Below are positions 1 through 10,096 of a stretch of 64,000 bases of DNA, piece by piece; the stretch's first letter is position 1, and each line of letters starts with the position of its first letter. A model generated the notes under the pieces. That model searched no databases. It was not told where the DNA came from and saw only the letters and a program-made list of their open reading frames with translations. Both the position numbers and the translations under genes were made by a program. The stretch is from Bartonella vinsonii subsp. berkhoffii ATCC 51672 (GTDB lineage Bacteria > Pseudomonadota > Alphaproteobacteria > Rhizobiales > Rhizobiaceae), in contig NZ_CADEAK010000005.1 in assembly GCF_902825225.1 (NCBI RefSeq), positions 1 to 64,000 of the forward strand. The letters run 5' to 3'.

Positions 1-533
1 CTCTTTACATTAAGAAATTATAATAAAGAATTGTTTTAAAAGAATTATATTTGCAAAAAATAGAAACGCGCCATATGGCGCATATCTTTTTTGCTTTTTT
101 GGTCATTTTGGGCTGATTTTGAAGCTGTTTGCACTTTTTGTTTCATTTTTTTCAAAGGGTCTTCAAAGGCGGTTTTCTAGGCTTTCACAGACTTTTTAAA
201 AATCTTCAAAGACCTTTCAAAGCCTTCTCTCATTTTTACCATGAAAACGCACTTTTTTATGATTTTCGCTCTTTTTCACAATTTTAGGTGTCAAAATAGA
301 TTTTGACAAAACGCGCATTTAATGGTAAAAAATATCCATAAAAACAACAAGTTACCAACTATTCCTACATAATCCCACCTCTTCCCACTTAGTACAAAAC
401 CTACTGTCAAACTACACTCAGGTTGCATCTATACCTTAAACGGTGTGGAAAACCCCTCTGTGTTATGACTTTAAAAGAGATATTTCACTTCATGTAGAAA
501 ATATTGCTTATGTTGTGGAAGAATGAACATAAA
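1..533. other. AT-rich spacer with short repeats, no gene seen
   Basis: No convincing coding region was found on either strand. The octamer core TTCAAAG occurs four times between 151 and 222, as two pairs with 11-base spacing (151/162 and 205/216), inside a stretch rich in T-runs. The remainder up to the EVE-domain gene is low-complexity AT-rich sequence. This could be the decayed flank of a gene lying left of the window. Confidence 0.4.
68..81 (+). terminator. Palindrome followed by T-runs, possible terminator
   Basis: GCGCCATATGGCGC is a perfect 14-base palindrome followed by ATATCTTTTTTGCTTTTTT. A hairpin plus U-rich tail fits an intrinsic terminator for a plus-strand gene ending left of the window. 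The stem is short and the T-run starts several bases after it, so this is tentative. Confidence 0.35.
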
Positions 534-954
534 ATGAAACATTGGATAGCTGTAATTTCTCGAAATCACGCTCGTCTTGCAGCTAAATTTGGTTTCCTTC
601 AAGTCTGTCACGGTAAGGCTGGTTCACTTCAAAAAACATCTAAGGGAGATGAAGTCTTCATTTACTGTCCACGGAGTGAAATGGGCACTGGAAAAATTCT
701 TCAAACTATAGAGTTTCAGTATGTGTTCAAAGACAACCACATTTATGCAAGTAGAGCAAACTCCTGATTTCATACCTTTTCGAAAAGATGCTGTTTTTAA
801 TAAACAAGCAAAACCTGTTGTTTTAAAAGAAGTTCAAGGTCTAGAATTTCTATCCAATCCTCGTTGGGGGATGTTAGCAAGACGAGGTTTTTTCGAAATT
901 ACAACTCATGACGCGTCCCGAATTCGCAAAGCAATGGAAATTTATGATGGCTAA
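534..954 (+). pseudogene. EVE-domain protein, single frameshift
   Basis: The first part reads MKHWIAVISRNHARLAAKFGF and contains CHGKAGSLQK and FIYCPRS, typical of the N-terminal half of EVE (DUF55) proteins, which bind modified nucleobases or RNA. The second half, in the +1 frame, reads VEQTPDFIPFRKD and ends GFFEITTHDASRIRKAM, the usual EVE C-terminus. The halves join perfectly (HIY then QVEQTPDF) if one base, the G near 746, is removed. The ATG at 534 fits the family N-terminus better than the upstream ATG at 504. Restored length would be about 140 residues, normal for a single-domain EVE protein. A recent inactivation or a sequencing error are both possible. Confidence 0.75.
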
Positions 955-1197
955 TGATGAAATTTATTTCTGTTATTTCAATTACTTAAAGAAGATGTCT
1001 CTTAGAGACTGAATGGCTTCTTTTTAATTAAAGCATAGTCTAAAGAGATTGGTATCAACGCATTATTTGTTGTCACACTGCTGTTGGAAAATGGTCTGCA
1101 ATAGAAATGAACATCTTAAATTTAAGAATTTCTTTTAGCTTGAAGCCTATATAACCTATCGATTAAATAGATTTTTTTATGAAAAAGGGTGACTCTC

Positions 1198-1646
1198 ATG
1201 TTTAAATGGACACATAGCGAAGAAATTTACACACAAGCAAGTACCGAACAAATTTGAGCTATGTGGGAAGACGTAGCAACATGACCCTGTTGGGATCACG
1301 AACTTGAATGGGTAGAGCTTCCTAGTGCTTTCAAAACAGGGGCTGTAGGACAAATGAAACCTAAAAAAGGACCGAAAATAACCTTTACACTTGATAAAGT
1401 TATAAAAAAACGTTTGTTTTTCTGATTACGCTAAACTTCCTTTTACACGCAATAATTTTTGATCATGAATATATTAGCTCAACAAAATCTGGTTCTTTAA
1501 AAAATAAAATTCGTCATACAGTAACTATGTCTGGCTTACTTTCTCCTTTAGGAGTACTTATTGGATCGAAGATTAAATTACATCTTCGTAATGTAATGAT
1601 CGAAATGAACCGCCGTGCTCTTACTGGGAATAAATCGTTTTTATAA
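1198..1646 (+). pseudogene. SRPBCC/polyketide-cyclase-like relic
   Basis: Translation from the ATG at 1198 gives a START/SRPBCC-like N-terminus (MFKWTHSEEIYTQAS, then MWEDVA, WDHELEWVELPSAF, GAVGQMKPKKGP) that predicted polyketide cyclases often show. It is broken by two TGA codons at places where the family has Trp (QI-stop-AMWED and AT-stop-PCWD). At least two frame changes follow in T-runs near 1415-1420 and 1457-1461. The C-terminal part (DHEYISSTKSGSLKNKIRHT, then SGLLSPLG) continues to a stop at 1644-1646. These lesions make it a pseudogene. The family assignment is by pattern recall only. Confidence 0.6.
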
Positions 1647-2063
1647 ATATGCTTACTCACTTAAGGAAATTGAATTTGTCAAAAAAAGATGACGCAGAAG
1701 TTATAGCCCACTTAGAATTGAGTCTTTGAACCGTGAGTATTTAACTAACCAATTGCCCATGAGGTATGTGATCTAGCCCATTTTGCAGTTTTGGCGTTTA
1801 AAATGACGTGTCATCGCACAATTTCCCATTGGTTTTATGGAAATATGGATTTGACTCACTGATGACAGTGAGCAAATTAGAAAACTTGAAGCCAAAGAGA
1901 TTTTACTTACATTTTTTTGAAAGAAGCTGAAAAAAATCGTTCGATTTATTAAAAGAACGCGTGTATGCGAGTATTTATATTGATAAGCATACAAAATTAC
2001 ATTTTATATAAATTCGCCAGATTGCTTATCCATATAAATAATAAATATTTAAGGGAGCCTATA
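1647..2063 (+). other. Decayed sequence between the SRPBCC relic and pmbA
   Basis: Short protein-like stretches are visible in shifting frames, for example LNLSKKDDAEVIAHLELSL near 1670 and TDDSEQIRKLEAKEILL near 1860, but none is continuous or assignable. It resembles the end stage of gene decay. The last bases hold the AGGGAG ribosome binding site of the next gene (2052-2057). Confidence 0.4.
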
Positions 2064-3395
2064 ATGACTGACAAAAACCAGATTGATAAAGCCGCTTCGT
2101 TGGTTGAAGCAGCAAAACGTTCTGGAGCAGACGCTGCTGATGCTGTTATTGTCCGTGCACATTCTACCAGTGTATCGGTTCGTTGTGGAAAAGTCGAATC
2201 GACAGAAGCTTCAGAGAGCAATGATTTTACATTAAGGGTTTTTGTTGGAAAAAAAGTAGCAAGTGTTTCTGCTAATTTAACGGCTTATCCGCAAGAACTA
2301 GCAGAGCGTGTTGTTGCAATGGCGAAAGCTTCTCCTGACAGTTTATTTGAAGGTTTGGCAAATAAAGACTATTTAGTTACTCATCCTAAAAATCTTGATC
2401 TTTTTGATGATTTTGTTCCACATAGTCATTTTTTAACAGAAGATGCTTTAAAAACAGAGGCAGCAGCCCTCGATATTAAAGGAGTGAGCAATTCTGGTGG
2501 AGCTACAACAGCTTATGGCCGTAGTGGGTTTGTCCTTGTAACGAGTGATGGGTTTTGTGGGGCTTATCATTCCAGTTATTTTTCACGTTCTTGTAGTGCT
2601 GTCGCTGGTGAGGGAACAGCAATGGAGCGGGATTATGATTATACAACCGCCCTGCATTTTTCCGATTTGGAAGCAGCAGAAATTGTAGGAAAAAATGCAG
2701 GAATGAGGGCAATTCGACGTTTGGGAGCAGTTCGTGCTGCTACAAAGGTCGTGGATGTTATTTTTGATCCACGTACAGCTCGCGGAATTGCTGGACATAT
2801 TGCATGTATGGTGAATGGCGCATCTGTAGCTCGTAAAACAAGTCTTTTACAAAATTGCTTAGGAAAAGCAGTGATGAAATCGGATGTTCATGTGACAGAT
2901 CAACCTTTGCGATTGCGTGGAAATGCTTCTCGTCCTTTCGATGGAGAAGGAGTAGAGGGGCAAACATTGAATATTATTGAAAATGGTATTTTAAAAAATT
3001 GGCTTCTTTCATCATCTTCAGCGCGTGAATTGGGGTTTGAAACCAATGGTCATGGTGTACGTTCAGCTTCATTGGTTCAACCAGCAAGTACCAATTTTGC
3101 TATTGAACCGAGTTTAATATCACCTGACGATATGATTAAAAATTTGCGTATTGGATTCTATGTTACAGAATTATTCGGGCATGGCATTGATTTCGTTACG
3201 GGACAGTACAGTCGTGGTGCTTCCGGTTTTTGGATTGAAAATGGCGAAATTGCTTATCCAGTAAGTGAAGTAACACTAGGTTCTGATCTGCTCTATATGT
3301 TAGCACATTTAACACCTGCCAACGATATTGATCGGCGCTATAGTACAGCGGCGCCAACATTATTAATTGAAGGAATGACACTTGCAGGAAAATAA
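2064..3395 (+). CDS. pmbA: TldD/PmbA-family metalloprotease-like protein (PmbA type)
   Basis: A 443-residue PmbA (TldE)-type member of the TldD/PmbA family (peptidase U62), which with TldD forms a peptidase that processes modified peptides such as microcin B17 precursor and degrades CcdA in enterobacteria. The N-terminal domain (about 1-180) contains the family stretch VRCGKVESTEAS, and the C-terminal domain contains the glycine-rich segment FGHGIDFVTGQYSRGASGFW. The HExxxH motif of the TldD subunit is not seen, hence the PmbA call. The ATG at 2064 was chosen over an upstream in-frame ATG because AGGGAG lies 7-8 bases before it and the upstream extension is not family-like. It overlaps the following phosphatase gene by 14 bases. 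Confidence 0.88.
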   Translation: MTDKNQIDKAASLVEAAKRSGADAADAVIVRAHSTSVSVRCGKVESTEASESNDFTLRVFVGKKVASVSANLTAYPQELAERVVAMAKASPDSLFEGLANKDYLVTHPKNLDLFDDFVPHSHFLTEDALKTEAAALDIKGVSNSGGATTAYGRSGFVLVTSDGFCGAYHSSYFSRSCSAVAGEGTAMERDYDYTTALHFSDLEAAEIVGKNAGMRAIRRLGAVRAATKVVDVIFDPRTARGIAGHIACMVNGASVARKTSLLQNCLGKAVMKSDVHVTDQPLRLRGNASRPFDGEGVEGQTLNIIENGILKNWLLSSSSARELGFETNGHGVRSASLVQPASTNFAIEPSLISPDDMIKNLRIGFYVTELFGHGIDFVTGQYSRGASGFWIENGEIAYPVSEVTLGSDLLYMLAHLTPANDIDRRYSTAAPTLLIEGMTLAGK

Positions 3396-4185
3396 CACGC
3401 ATCATTCTTCTGATTTAAACCTTTTGCTTGATGTTGGTCGAGAGGCTGGGGATTTAGCAATGAAGTATTTTAGATGCGCATTAGACGTTTGGATAAAAGA
3501 TGGAAATTCACCTGTCAGTGAGGCGGATTTTGCAGTTGATCACTTTTTGAAAGAAAAGCTTCTTGAAGCGCGTCCGAATTATGGATGGATTTCAGAAGAA
3601 ACGAAAGATCATCGCAAACAACAAAGCTATGAACGCTACTTTGTAGTTGATCCTATTGATGGAACGCGTGGTTTTCTTTCTGGCAATACCTATTGGTGTG
3701 TTTCAATGGCTATTATTGAGAATGGGCGCCCTATCGTGGGTGTTGTGCAATGTCCAGCTCAGGGGGATGTTTATGCGGCTCTTATTGGTGGAGGGGCTAC
3801 ATTAAATGGCAGAGAACTTTCTCTTTTGGCATCTCAGATTAAACGCAAATATAAAGTTTCACTTGATAAATCGCTCGCTCAAAAGTTGCCAGATGATTTT
3901 CTCAATCAAATTAGTTTGTATCGCCATATTCCCTCTCTTGCATATCGTATTGTCCTTGTTGCTCAAAATGAGATTGATATTGTGTTGGTTCGTCCGAATT
4001 GTCATGTATGGGATATCGCAGCGGCTGATCTTATTTTACAGGAATGTGGAGGATGTTTTTTATCACTTGATGCACCTTTTATATCTTACGGAATTGAACC
4101 TTATCGATATGGACTTTTAATTGCGGGTAAAAATAATTGCTGTCAAGATATGATAGATGTTGTTCGTCAAGCAAAGTTAGTTTAA
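3382..4185 (+). CDS. Inositol monophosphatase family protein (CysQ-like)
   Basis: A 267-residue member of the Mg-dependent, Li-sensitive phosphatase superfamily. The metal-binding motifs are complete: WISEE (WxxxE motif) near residue 72, DPIDGTRGF near 94, and the C-terminal WDIAAADLILQECGG near 212. The substrate may be inositol phosphate or 3',5'-bisphosphonucleotide (CysQ-like); sequence alone does not decide. The start is a TTG inside the end of pmbA, seven bases after AAGGA, so the two genes are translationally coupled; the first internal ATG would remove the N-terminal helix. In Rhizobiales this gene often precedes DUF4170 and waaA, suggesting an envelope-related role (inference). Confidence 0.88.
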   Translation: MQENNTHHSSDLNLLLDVGREAGDLAMKYFRCALDVWIKDGNSPVSEADFAVDHFLKEKLLEARPNYGWISEETKDHRKQQSYERYFVVDPIDGTRGFLSGNTYWCVSMAIIENGRPIVGVVQCPAQGDVYAALIGGGATLNGRELSLLASQIKRKYKVSLDKSLAQKLPDDFLNQISLYRHIPSLAYRIVLVAQNEIDIVLVRPNCHVWDIAAADLILQECGGCFLSLDAPFISYGIEPYRYGLLIAGKNNCCQDMIDVVRQAKLV

Positions 4186-4230
4186 TCACATAAAAAATGC
4201 GCTAAAATTTCTTAACGATATGGAGGCTTC

Positions 4231-4476
4231 ATGACCGAAATCAACGAAAAAAAACAACATTTGCATCTTGTATTTGGTGGGGAATTGAAAAATCTTAAGA
4301 GTAATCAATTTAAGAATCTTGATGATTTAGATGTGGTTGGTATTTTTCCAGATTATCAATCAGCTCAGGAAGCATGGCAAGCGAAAGCACAAAGCAGTGT
4401 AGATAATGCATTACAACGTTATTACATCGTAGACTTGCATCACTTTCTTGATAGTGAAATGGATGATGCATCATAA
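4231..4476 (+). CDS. DUF4170 domain protein
   Basis: An 81-residue soluble protein of unknown function recognised as DUF4170 by length, composition and location between the inositol-phosphatase gene and waaA, an arrangement typical of Rhizobiales. Visible features are the hydrophobic start HLHLVFGGEL, the segment DVVGIFPDYQSAQEAWQAKAQ and the C-terminal RYYIVDLHHFL. There is no signal peptide or membrane segment. GGAGG lies seven bases before the ATG. The next rhizobial neighbour, a lysophospholipid acyltransferase gene, is missing here (see 4477-5256). Confidence 0.8.
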   Translation: MTEINEKKQHLHLVFGGELKNLKSNQFKNLDDLDVVGIFPDYQSAQEAWQAKAQSSVDNALQRYYIVDLHHFLDSEMDDAS

Positions 4477-5256
4477 AACTTGGATTTTAGATTATTATTT
4501 TCCTCATTATGCAAATGCTAAAAAAAATGAATTTTTCAGATATAATATTTAAGATAAATGAAAATTAAGTGCTTTTTGTGAGAAATAAGTATTTACTGAT
4601 ACAAACATTGTTTGTACCGTTTTTATCTGTTTGAATAGATTGTGTGCATTTTGTTTATTGAACGAATCTTCTCTTAAAAAACTTAAAGAATGTTGCTAAA
4701 GTATAAAGCTATCATAATCTATTTCTTATAACTTCATCGTTTTCATAAACAATAAATAAACTCTTTTTTGCATTCTCTAAAGTAAAAACATTGTTTTCGT
4801 ATTTTTTTTCTTATTAATTCCGAAATAAATAGGAAATTAAAAAACGAGAGTTTAAATTTGTTCATAGTTTAAAAAATAAAATTCCTTATGTTCATAAGTT
4901 GGTTATAAGAACGTTCATAATCAAAATGCGCTTAATCCTGCTAAAAAACTCTATAACTGTGGATATAAAGTGCATAAAACTAGAAAAGGGATTATTTTAT
5001 TAATCAAATTATTTACCTGTACTCTCTCATACTTTATCTACATATATTCTCATGGGAAAAAATTCTTGAAAAATATAGGAAAAATTGTGATACCTTTTGC
5101 CAAAGCATTCTCATGAATAAAGCGTTTTTTGTGGCTTACAATGCGGAGAAGATTTGGCTCCTCGCTCTAAAAAATTGATGCAATGAATAAAGGTGATGAA
5201 TCGTTTAATAGAAAAAGCTTACAGACGTCTTAAAACAAATAAATGAGGTGGTTTTA
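4477..5256 (+). other. 780-base gap where an acyltransferase gene is expected
   Basis: No intact ORF is present. In related Rhizobiales a lysophospholipid acyltransferase (DUF374-type) gene usually lies between DUF4170 and waaA. Near the right end, one frame of 5140-5240 reads GEDLAPRSKKLMQ, a TGA, then NRLIEKAYRRLKTNK and a stop just before the waaA ribosome binding site. This could be the C-terminal scrap of that gene, but it is too short to prove. The remainder is AT-rich with many stops in all frames. Confidence 0.35.
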
Positions 5257-6579
5257 ATGATGGAACTAAAAGCATGTGCGGCTCTTTTAATCTATCGGAT
5301 GATTGGTTTTTGCTTGCGTCCCATTATACCCTTTTATTTGTTTCTTCGTGCTGTCCGTGGAAAAGAAGAGTGGGGTCGCCAAAAAGAGCGTTTGGGGAAA
5401 AGCCATAAAGTCCGTCCTCAAAGCCCATTAATTTGGTTGCACGCGGCAAGTGTTGGAGAAACACTTGCTCTTGTTCCGCTTATTAATTATATTTTATCAT
5501 TAAAAATCAATATATTATTAACAACCTGCACTGTAACATCTTCTTCTCTTGTAAAAAAGCAATTTGGTAACCGACTCATTCATCAATATGCTCCGTTGGA
5601 TTTAGATTTGGCTGTGCATCGTTTTATCAGTCATTGGAAACCTGATTTAGCATTGATTTGTGAATCAGAGATTTGGCCTCTCCGTATTAAAGAACTTGCA
5701 AAGATGCACATTCCACAGATTCTTGTTAATGCTCATATGTCTGAACGATCTTTTAAAGCTTGGCAAAAACGGCGTGTTCTTGCCAGACATATCTTTAAGC
5801 ATATTGACTTGGCTATTGGGCAAAATGAAAAAGATGTATCTTATTATAACGCCCTTGGGGTAAAATCTGTTGCGCTTTCTGGCAATCTCAAGGCTGATGT
5901 TTTGCCAATTGAAGATCAAGATTTGCTTAGGTATTATCGTAGTGCTATTGGCACCCGCCCAATTTGGGCAGCTGTTTCAACCCATGAAGGAGAAGAGGAA
6001 ATTGCTTTTGAAGTTCATAAAATTCTCAAAAGTTATTTGCCGGATTTATTAACAATCATTGTGCCTCGCCATCCTGAACGTTTAGAAGACCTTATGAAAA
6101 AATGCGACAAAAAAAGTTTGCGCTTTATCCGTAGAAGTAACAATGCTGTTCCAGATGTAAATACCGACATTTTATGGGGCGATACAATTGGAGAAATGGG
6201 ACTTTTCCTTCGCTTATCGAAAGTTTCTTTCATTGGGAAGTCTTTATGTGGAAATGGTGGGCACAATCCATTGGAGTTAGCTTTGCTGAGATCAGCCATT
6301 TTAACGGGGCCTCATGTTTCAAATTTTCAAGAAATGTTTGACAAATTTTTCACGCGTGATGCAGCATTTATGATTCAAGACACAAAACAACTTGCTATAC
6401 AAGTGTATAGGCTTTTAACAAATGAAGCATTACGACAAGAAATGGTTGATAAAGCCTATGACGTAGCAACCGGTATGGCAGGTGCACTCGAGCGCACATT
6501 AAAGCTTCTTGAGCCATTTTTGCAACCTCTCGTGATACAAACAGGTTTAAGCCAACATCGGAGTCAGTATGCATATTAG
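5257..6579 (+). CDS. waaA: 3-deoxy-D-manno-octulosonic acid (Kdo) transferase
   Basis: WaaA/KdtA (GT30) transfers Kdo from CMP-Kdo to lipid IVA at the inner face of the cytoplasmic membrane. The protein is 440 residues, normal for the family. An N-terminal membrane-associated segment is followed by the N-domain motifs [11 protein letters not shown] and [13 protein letters not shown]. The C-terminal domain has STHEGEEE and [19 protein letters not shown], the conserved donor-binding region. The ATG at 5257 was chosen because GAGG (5245-5248) lies eight bases upstream; the upstream GTG at 5248 overlaps that site. The end overlaps lpxK by 11 bases, so the two lipid A/core genes are coupled. kdsB, which makes the CMP-Kdo donor, lies further along at 45147. 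Confidence 0.95.
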   Translation: MMELKACAALLIYRMIGFCLRPIIPFYLFLRAVRGKEEWGRQKERLGKSHKVRPQSPLIWLHAASVGETLALVPLINYILSLKINILLTTCTVTSSSLVKKQFGNRLIHQYAPLDLDLAVHRFISHWKPDLALICESEIWPLRIKELAKMHIPQILVNAHMSERSFKAWQKRRVLARHIFKHIDLAIGQNEKDVSYYNALGVKSVALSGNLKADVLPIEDQDLLRYYRSAIGTRPIWAAVSTHEGEEEIAFEVHKILKSYLPDLLTIIVPRHPERLEDLMKKCDKKSLRFIRRSNNAVPDVNTDILWGDTIGEMGLFLRLSKVSFIGKSLCGNGGHNPLELALLRSAILTGPHVSNFQEMFDKFFTRDAAFMIQDTKQLAIQVYRLLTNEALRQEMVDKAYDVATGMAGALERTLKLLEPFLQPLVIQTGLSQHRSQYAY

Positions 6580-7588
6580 TACACCTCATTTTTGGTGGAA
6601 AGAGAGAAGTTTTTTACGTTTTTTACTAGCTCCAGTTTCTTGGATATATGGTTATTTTTCAAACCGCCGTATGGCAAAGGAGCCCCCTATTATTGATCTT
6701 CCAGTTTTATGTATTGGCAATTTTACATGTGGCGGTACCGGTAAAACACCTGTTGTTATTGCTTTTGCAAAAGCTGCTAAAGAGCTTGGTTTCGTGCCTG
6801 GTGTTGTATCACGTGGTTATGGTGGAGCATTCAAGGGTGTGCATCTTGTAAATGAGAAATATGATAATGCACGCGATGTTGGAGATGAAGCGCTTTTACT
6901 CGTACGGCATGCTTTTGTTGCCATATCAACCGATCGCTATGCGGCAACACAACGGCTCAAGCAAGAAGGATGTAATCTTATTTTAATGGATGATGGCTTT
7001 CAAAGCCGCCGTCTTTATATGGATTATGCACTGCTCGTTGTCGATGCAATGCGTGGCTTTGGTAATGGAGCTGTTTTTCCAGCAGGACCTTTGCGTGTAC
7101 CATTAAAAACACAGCTTTCTTTAACAGATAGTATTTTATTGATTGGTCATTCGGACGCAAATGATAAAATGGCTTTTTCTCTCACGCATACCGGAAAACC
7201 TTTACATTACGCTCATTTTAAATCATTGGCGTCCGATAAGGTTGCAGAAAAATCATTTTTGGCATTTGCAGGTATTGGCAATCCCGATAAATTTTTTAAA
7301 TCCATTAAAGAACTCTCTGGTCATGTGGTGCAAACTTACTCTTATCCTGACCACTATTTTTTTACTGACACAGATTTAAACAATCTTGCACAAAAAGCTA
7401 AAACGCAAGACTTATGGCTCGCTACAACTGCTAAGGATTACGCACGTATAAAAACAAACCGTGTGCAAAAAGATTTAAAAAATCTTATTGTATTTGATGT
7501 TCACGTTAATTTTGCTCAAGAAGATTTTTGCCATAAACTGCTTGAGGAGGTCATAACCCGTTTTAGAGAACGCAAACATCTTTTTTAA
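6569..7588 (+). CDS. lpxK: Tetraacyldisaccharide 4'-kinase
   Basis: LpxK phosphorylates the 4' position of the tetraacyl disaccharide to make lipid IVA, the acceptor used by WaaA. The 339-residue protein has the N-terminal membrane-proximal helix, the Walker A-type loop GGTGKTPVV near residue 55, VSRGYGG near 87, and the characteristic DDGFQSRRL near 147 followed by LLVVDA. The overlap with waaA and the shared pathway argue for one transcript. A very short gap separates it from the convergent DUF2093 gene. Confidence 0.95.
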   Translation: MHISTPHFWWKERSFLRFLLAPVSWIYGYFSNRRMAKEPPIIDLPVLCIGNFTCGGTGKTPVVIAFAKAAKELGFVPGVVSRGYGGAFKGVHLVNEKYDNARDVGDEALLLVRHAFVAISTDRYAATQRLKQEGCNLILMDDGFQSRRLYMDYALLVVDAMRGFGNGAVFPAGPLRVPLKTQLSLTDSILLIGHSDANDKMAFSLTHTGKPLHYAHFKSLASDKVAEKSFLAFAGIGNPDKFFKSIKELSGHVVQTYSYPDHYFFTDTDLNNLAQKAKTQDLWLATTAKDYARIKTNRVQKDLKNLIVFDVHVNFAQEDFCHKLLEEVITRFRERKHLF

Positions 7589-7616
7589 AAAGCGAAATTT
7601 ATAGCCTTCAAATTTG

Positions 7617-7853
7617 TTATTTTTTCTGTGCTTTTAACAATTCGCTGAGATATGGATTGCATTCAAGTTCACGATGATAGGAAATTTCACAACTCGCATA
7701 TGCTTCTTGGCGGTGATGATTCCAATATTTTAAATCATCTATCGGGATTTTTTGTCCACTAACCGCACAAAGGGTATAGGTTCCATATTCTATGATTTTA
7801 TATCCATTATTAGAATAATGAATTTTTGCTTCACGTTCGTCATTGGAAAACAT
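7617..7853 (-). CDS. DUF2093 domain protein
   Basis: A 78-residue protein matching DUF2093, a small rhizobial family of unknown function that usually sits beside lpxK and mutL, as it does here. Visible sequence: acidic N-terminus MFSNDEREAKIHY, then GTYTLCAVSGQKIPIDDLKYW and a C-terminus with two Cys. No signal peptide or membrane segment. It faces lpxK convergently and lies downstream of mutL in the same direction. Confidence 0.8.
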   Translation of the reverse strand: MFSNDEREAKIHYSNNGYKIIEYGTYTLCAVSGQKIPIDDLKYWNHHRQEAYASCEISYHRELECNPYLSELLKAQKK

Positions 7854-7966
7854 ACTTTATAATCCCTTCTTGTTAGTATGAGAGATGACACAAGAAAATT
7901 GCCATAAGATGCCCTATAAAGTCGAGAGTGAATTTAATTTTTCTTGCCAAAACAGTGCGTGATAAC

Positions 7967-9808
7967 TTATTTTCTACCAAAAAGCCTCTCTATATCAGCC
8001 AATTTCAGTTCAATATAAGTAGGACGTCCGTGGTTACATGTGCCTGTATGAGGGGTTGCTTCTATTTGTCGTAGCAGTGCATTCATTTCTTCAGGGCGTA
8101 AAACACGTCCTGACCGTATTGAGCCATGACAAGCCATCGTTGCTGCAACATAATCAAGCATTGCTTTTAAATTGTCTGTCGTATCATATTCAGCGGCTTC
8201 ATCTGCAAGGTCCTTAATGAGAGCTTGTACATTGATCTCCCCTAACATAGAGGGTGTTTCACGCACAACAATTGCTCCAGGTCCAAATGGTTCTATACCC
8301 AAGCCAAACTTTTGCAAAGCATCTTTGTGCGTTAAAAGACATGTTGCATCTTCTTCAGAGAGCTCTACAATTTCAGGGATAAGCAACAATTGTGAAGCAA
8401 GCGGTTTGGAATAAAGTGCATTCTTGAGTGCTTCATAAACCAATCTTTCGTGAGCAGCATGTTGATCGACAATGACCAAACTGTCTTGAGTTTGGGCGAT
8501 AATGTAGTTTTTATGGATTTGTGCTCGGGCTGCTCCTAGCGGATAAGATAGTTCTTCTGATGTTGGTATAATACTGGAAATATAAGCATCACCACTTGGT
8601 GTATCTACCCCCTCCATCAGGGGAGTAACATCTTCTTTTAAACCAAAAGAATTATTAATATCCAATGGCTTATGCACCATTGATGCAGATGCAAAAGAAT
8701 GATGCTGTGGGTTGTAAGAAAAAGGCCGATAAGCGCTTTTAAATGTCTTCAATGGCTGTTGTGTCTGAAATGCAGCCAACATTGCTTCAGACCGCGTTGA
8801 AGTAGGACGAACACCCGTTTTATGCAATGCTTCACGAATTGCTCCGACGACTAAACCGCGAATAAATCCTGGATCACGGAATCGAACATCCGCTTTTGTT
8901 GGGTGGACGTTAACGTCTACATCAGCAGGTGGTAGATCAATAAAAAGAATCGATACAGGATAACGATCCCGTGTCATCACATCAGCATAAGCTCCTCGAA
9001 CTGCTCCCCAAAGAAATTTATCGCGTACTGGGCGCCCATTAACATAAGCAAATTGATGAAGGCTATTGCTACGGTTAAAGGATGGCAAACAAGTAAACCC
9101 AGTTAAACGAACTGATTCGCGTTCAGCATTCAGTGCAATACTGTTGGGAGCAAATTCTTTTCCCATCACTTGTGTAATACGTTGTAATTGTCCTTGAATG
9201 TTATTTCCCGTAGCAGGAAGCTCCATAGAAGTTCTATCTGGACCTGAAAAAGAAAAACGGATATGCGGAAATGCGATAGCAATTCGTTTAATCATATCGG
9301 TAATAGCATTCGTTTCAGCGCGGTCCGTTTTCATAAATTTTAGCCGTGCTGGTGTAACAAAGAAAAGGTCACGAACTTCAACAATCGTTCCAGAATTTGC
9401 AGCAGCTGGTTTGGGTCCCAAAATTTTCCCTGCTGTAACAATAATTTCAGTAGCATTCTCAGCATCTTGCGTTCGTGAGGTTAATTTAAGTTTAGAAACA
9501 GAACCAATAGAAGGTAAGGCTTCTCCTCTAAACCCAAGAAAACAGATATTGTGCACATTATCAGTAATCTTTGAGGTACAATGGCGTGAAACTGCTAAAG
9601 TTAATTGATCTGCTGGAATACCACAGCCATTATCACTCACCTTTATAAAATTTTTTCCTCCGTTTCCTGTAACAATTTCGATTCGCGTTGCTCCCGCGTC
9701 AATGGCATTTTCAACAAGTTCTTTGACAACATTGGCTGGCCGTTCAATCACTTCCCCAGCAGCAATTTGATTAATAATATTTTCGCTAAGATGGCGTATA
9801 ATCATCAT
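7967..9808 (-). CDS. mutL: DNA mismatch repair protein MutL
   Basis: A 613-residue MutL that couples MutS mismatch recognition to strand incision. The GHKL ATPase domain has ENAIDAGA near residue 33, DNGCGIP near 60 and [10 protein letters not shown] near 95; the transducer domain contains [15 protein letters not shown] linker from about 330 to 420 is poorly conserved. The C-terminal domain carries [12 protein letters not shown] near 447, which fits the DQHA(X)2E(X)4E endonuclease motif of MutL proteins from bacteria without MutH, and CNHGRPT near 590. The adjacent ATG codons at 9808 and 9805 are both possible starts. No frame disruption is seen, so mismatch repair looks functional. Confidence 0.95.
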   Translation of the reverse strand: MMIIRHLSENIINQIAAGEVIERPANVVKELVENAIDAGATRIEIVTGNGGKNFIKVSDNGCGIPADQLTLAVSRHCTSKITDNVHNICFLGFRGEALPSIGSVSKLKLTSRTQDAENATEIIVTAGKILGPKPAAANSGTIVEVRDLFFVTPARLKFMKTDRAETNAITDMIKRIAIAFPHIRFSFSGPDRTSMELPATGNNIQGQLQRITQVMGKEFAPNSIALNAERESVRLTGFTCLPSFNRSNSLHQFAYVNGRPVRDKFLWGAVRGAYADVMTRDRYPVSILFIDLPPADVDVNVHPTKADVRFRDPGFIRGLVVGAIREALHKTGVRPTSTRSEAMLAAFQTQQPLKTFKSAYRPFSYNPQHHSFASASMVHKPLDINNSFGLKEDVTPLMEGVDTPSGDAYISSIIPTSEELSYPLGAARAQIHKNYIIAQTQDSLVIVDQHAAHERLVYEALKNALYSKPLASQLLLIPEIVELSEEDATCLLTHKDALQKFGLGIEPFGPGAIVVRETPSMLGEINVQALIKDLADEAAEYDTTDNLKAMLDYVAATMACHGSIRSGRVLRPEEMNALLRQIEATPHTGTCNHGRPTYIELKLADIERLFGRK

Positions 9809-10096
9809 AAATTCTAATAGGATTCCTGCGGATTCTTGAGCAAGTTTTGCGTTATGATAGCATTATTTGTACAACATTCAACAATGAGAGTGTGTGAAAA
9901 CTGTTTTCCCAAAATAACACTCTTCATTGATTTTCAAAGAATCATGTACCAAACGCTATTTTATTGTTCATAACATTCTCATATGAATAATTGATAAGAA
10001 AAATCAAAGAAGAAGTTTTTTATCACTCTAAAATATCTTGCACTCCTTCATTATCTACGCCAAAAAGAAAGTGCGTAAAAATGGAAGGCAAAACAT

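Noticed and set aside
1198-1646. Reading TGA as Trp in this region (alternative code or selenocysteine)
   Set aside because: Frameshifts are also present, and many intact genes in the window terminate with TGA, so decay is the simpler explanation.
9198-9608. 136-codon plus-strand ORF
   Set aside because: Antisense to the conserved ATPase domain of mutL; a shadow ORF.
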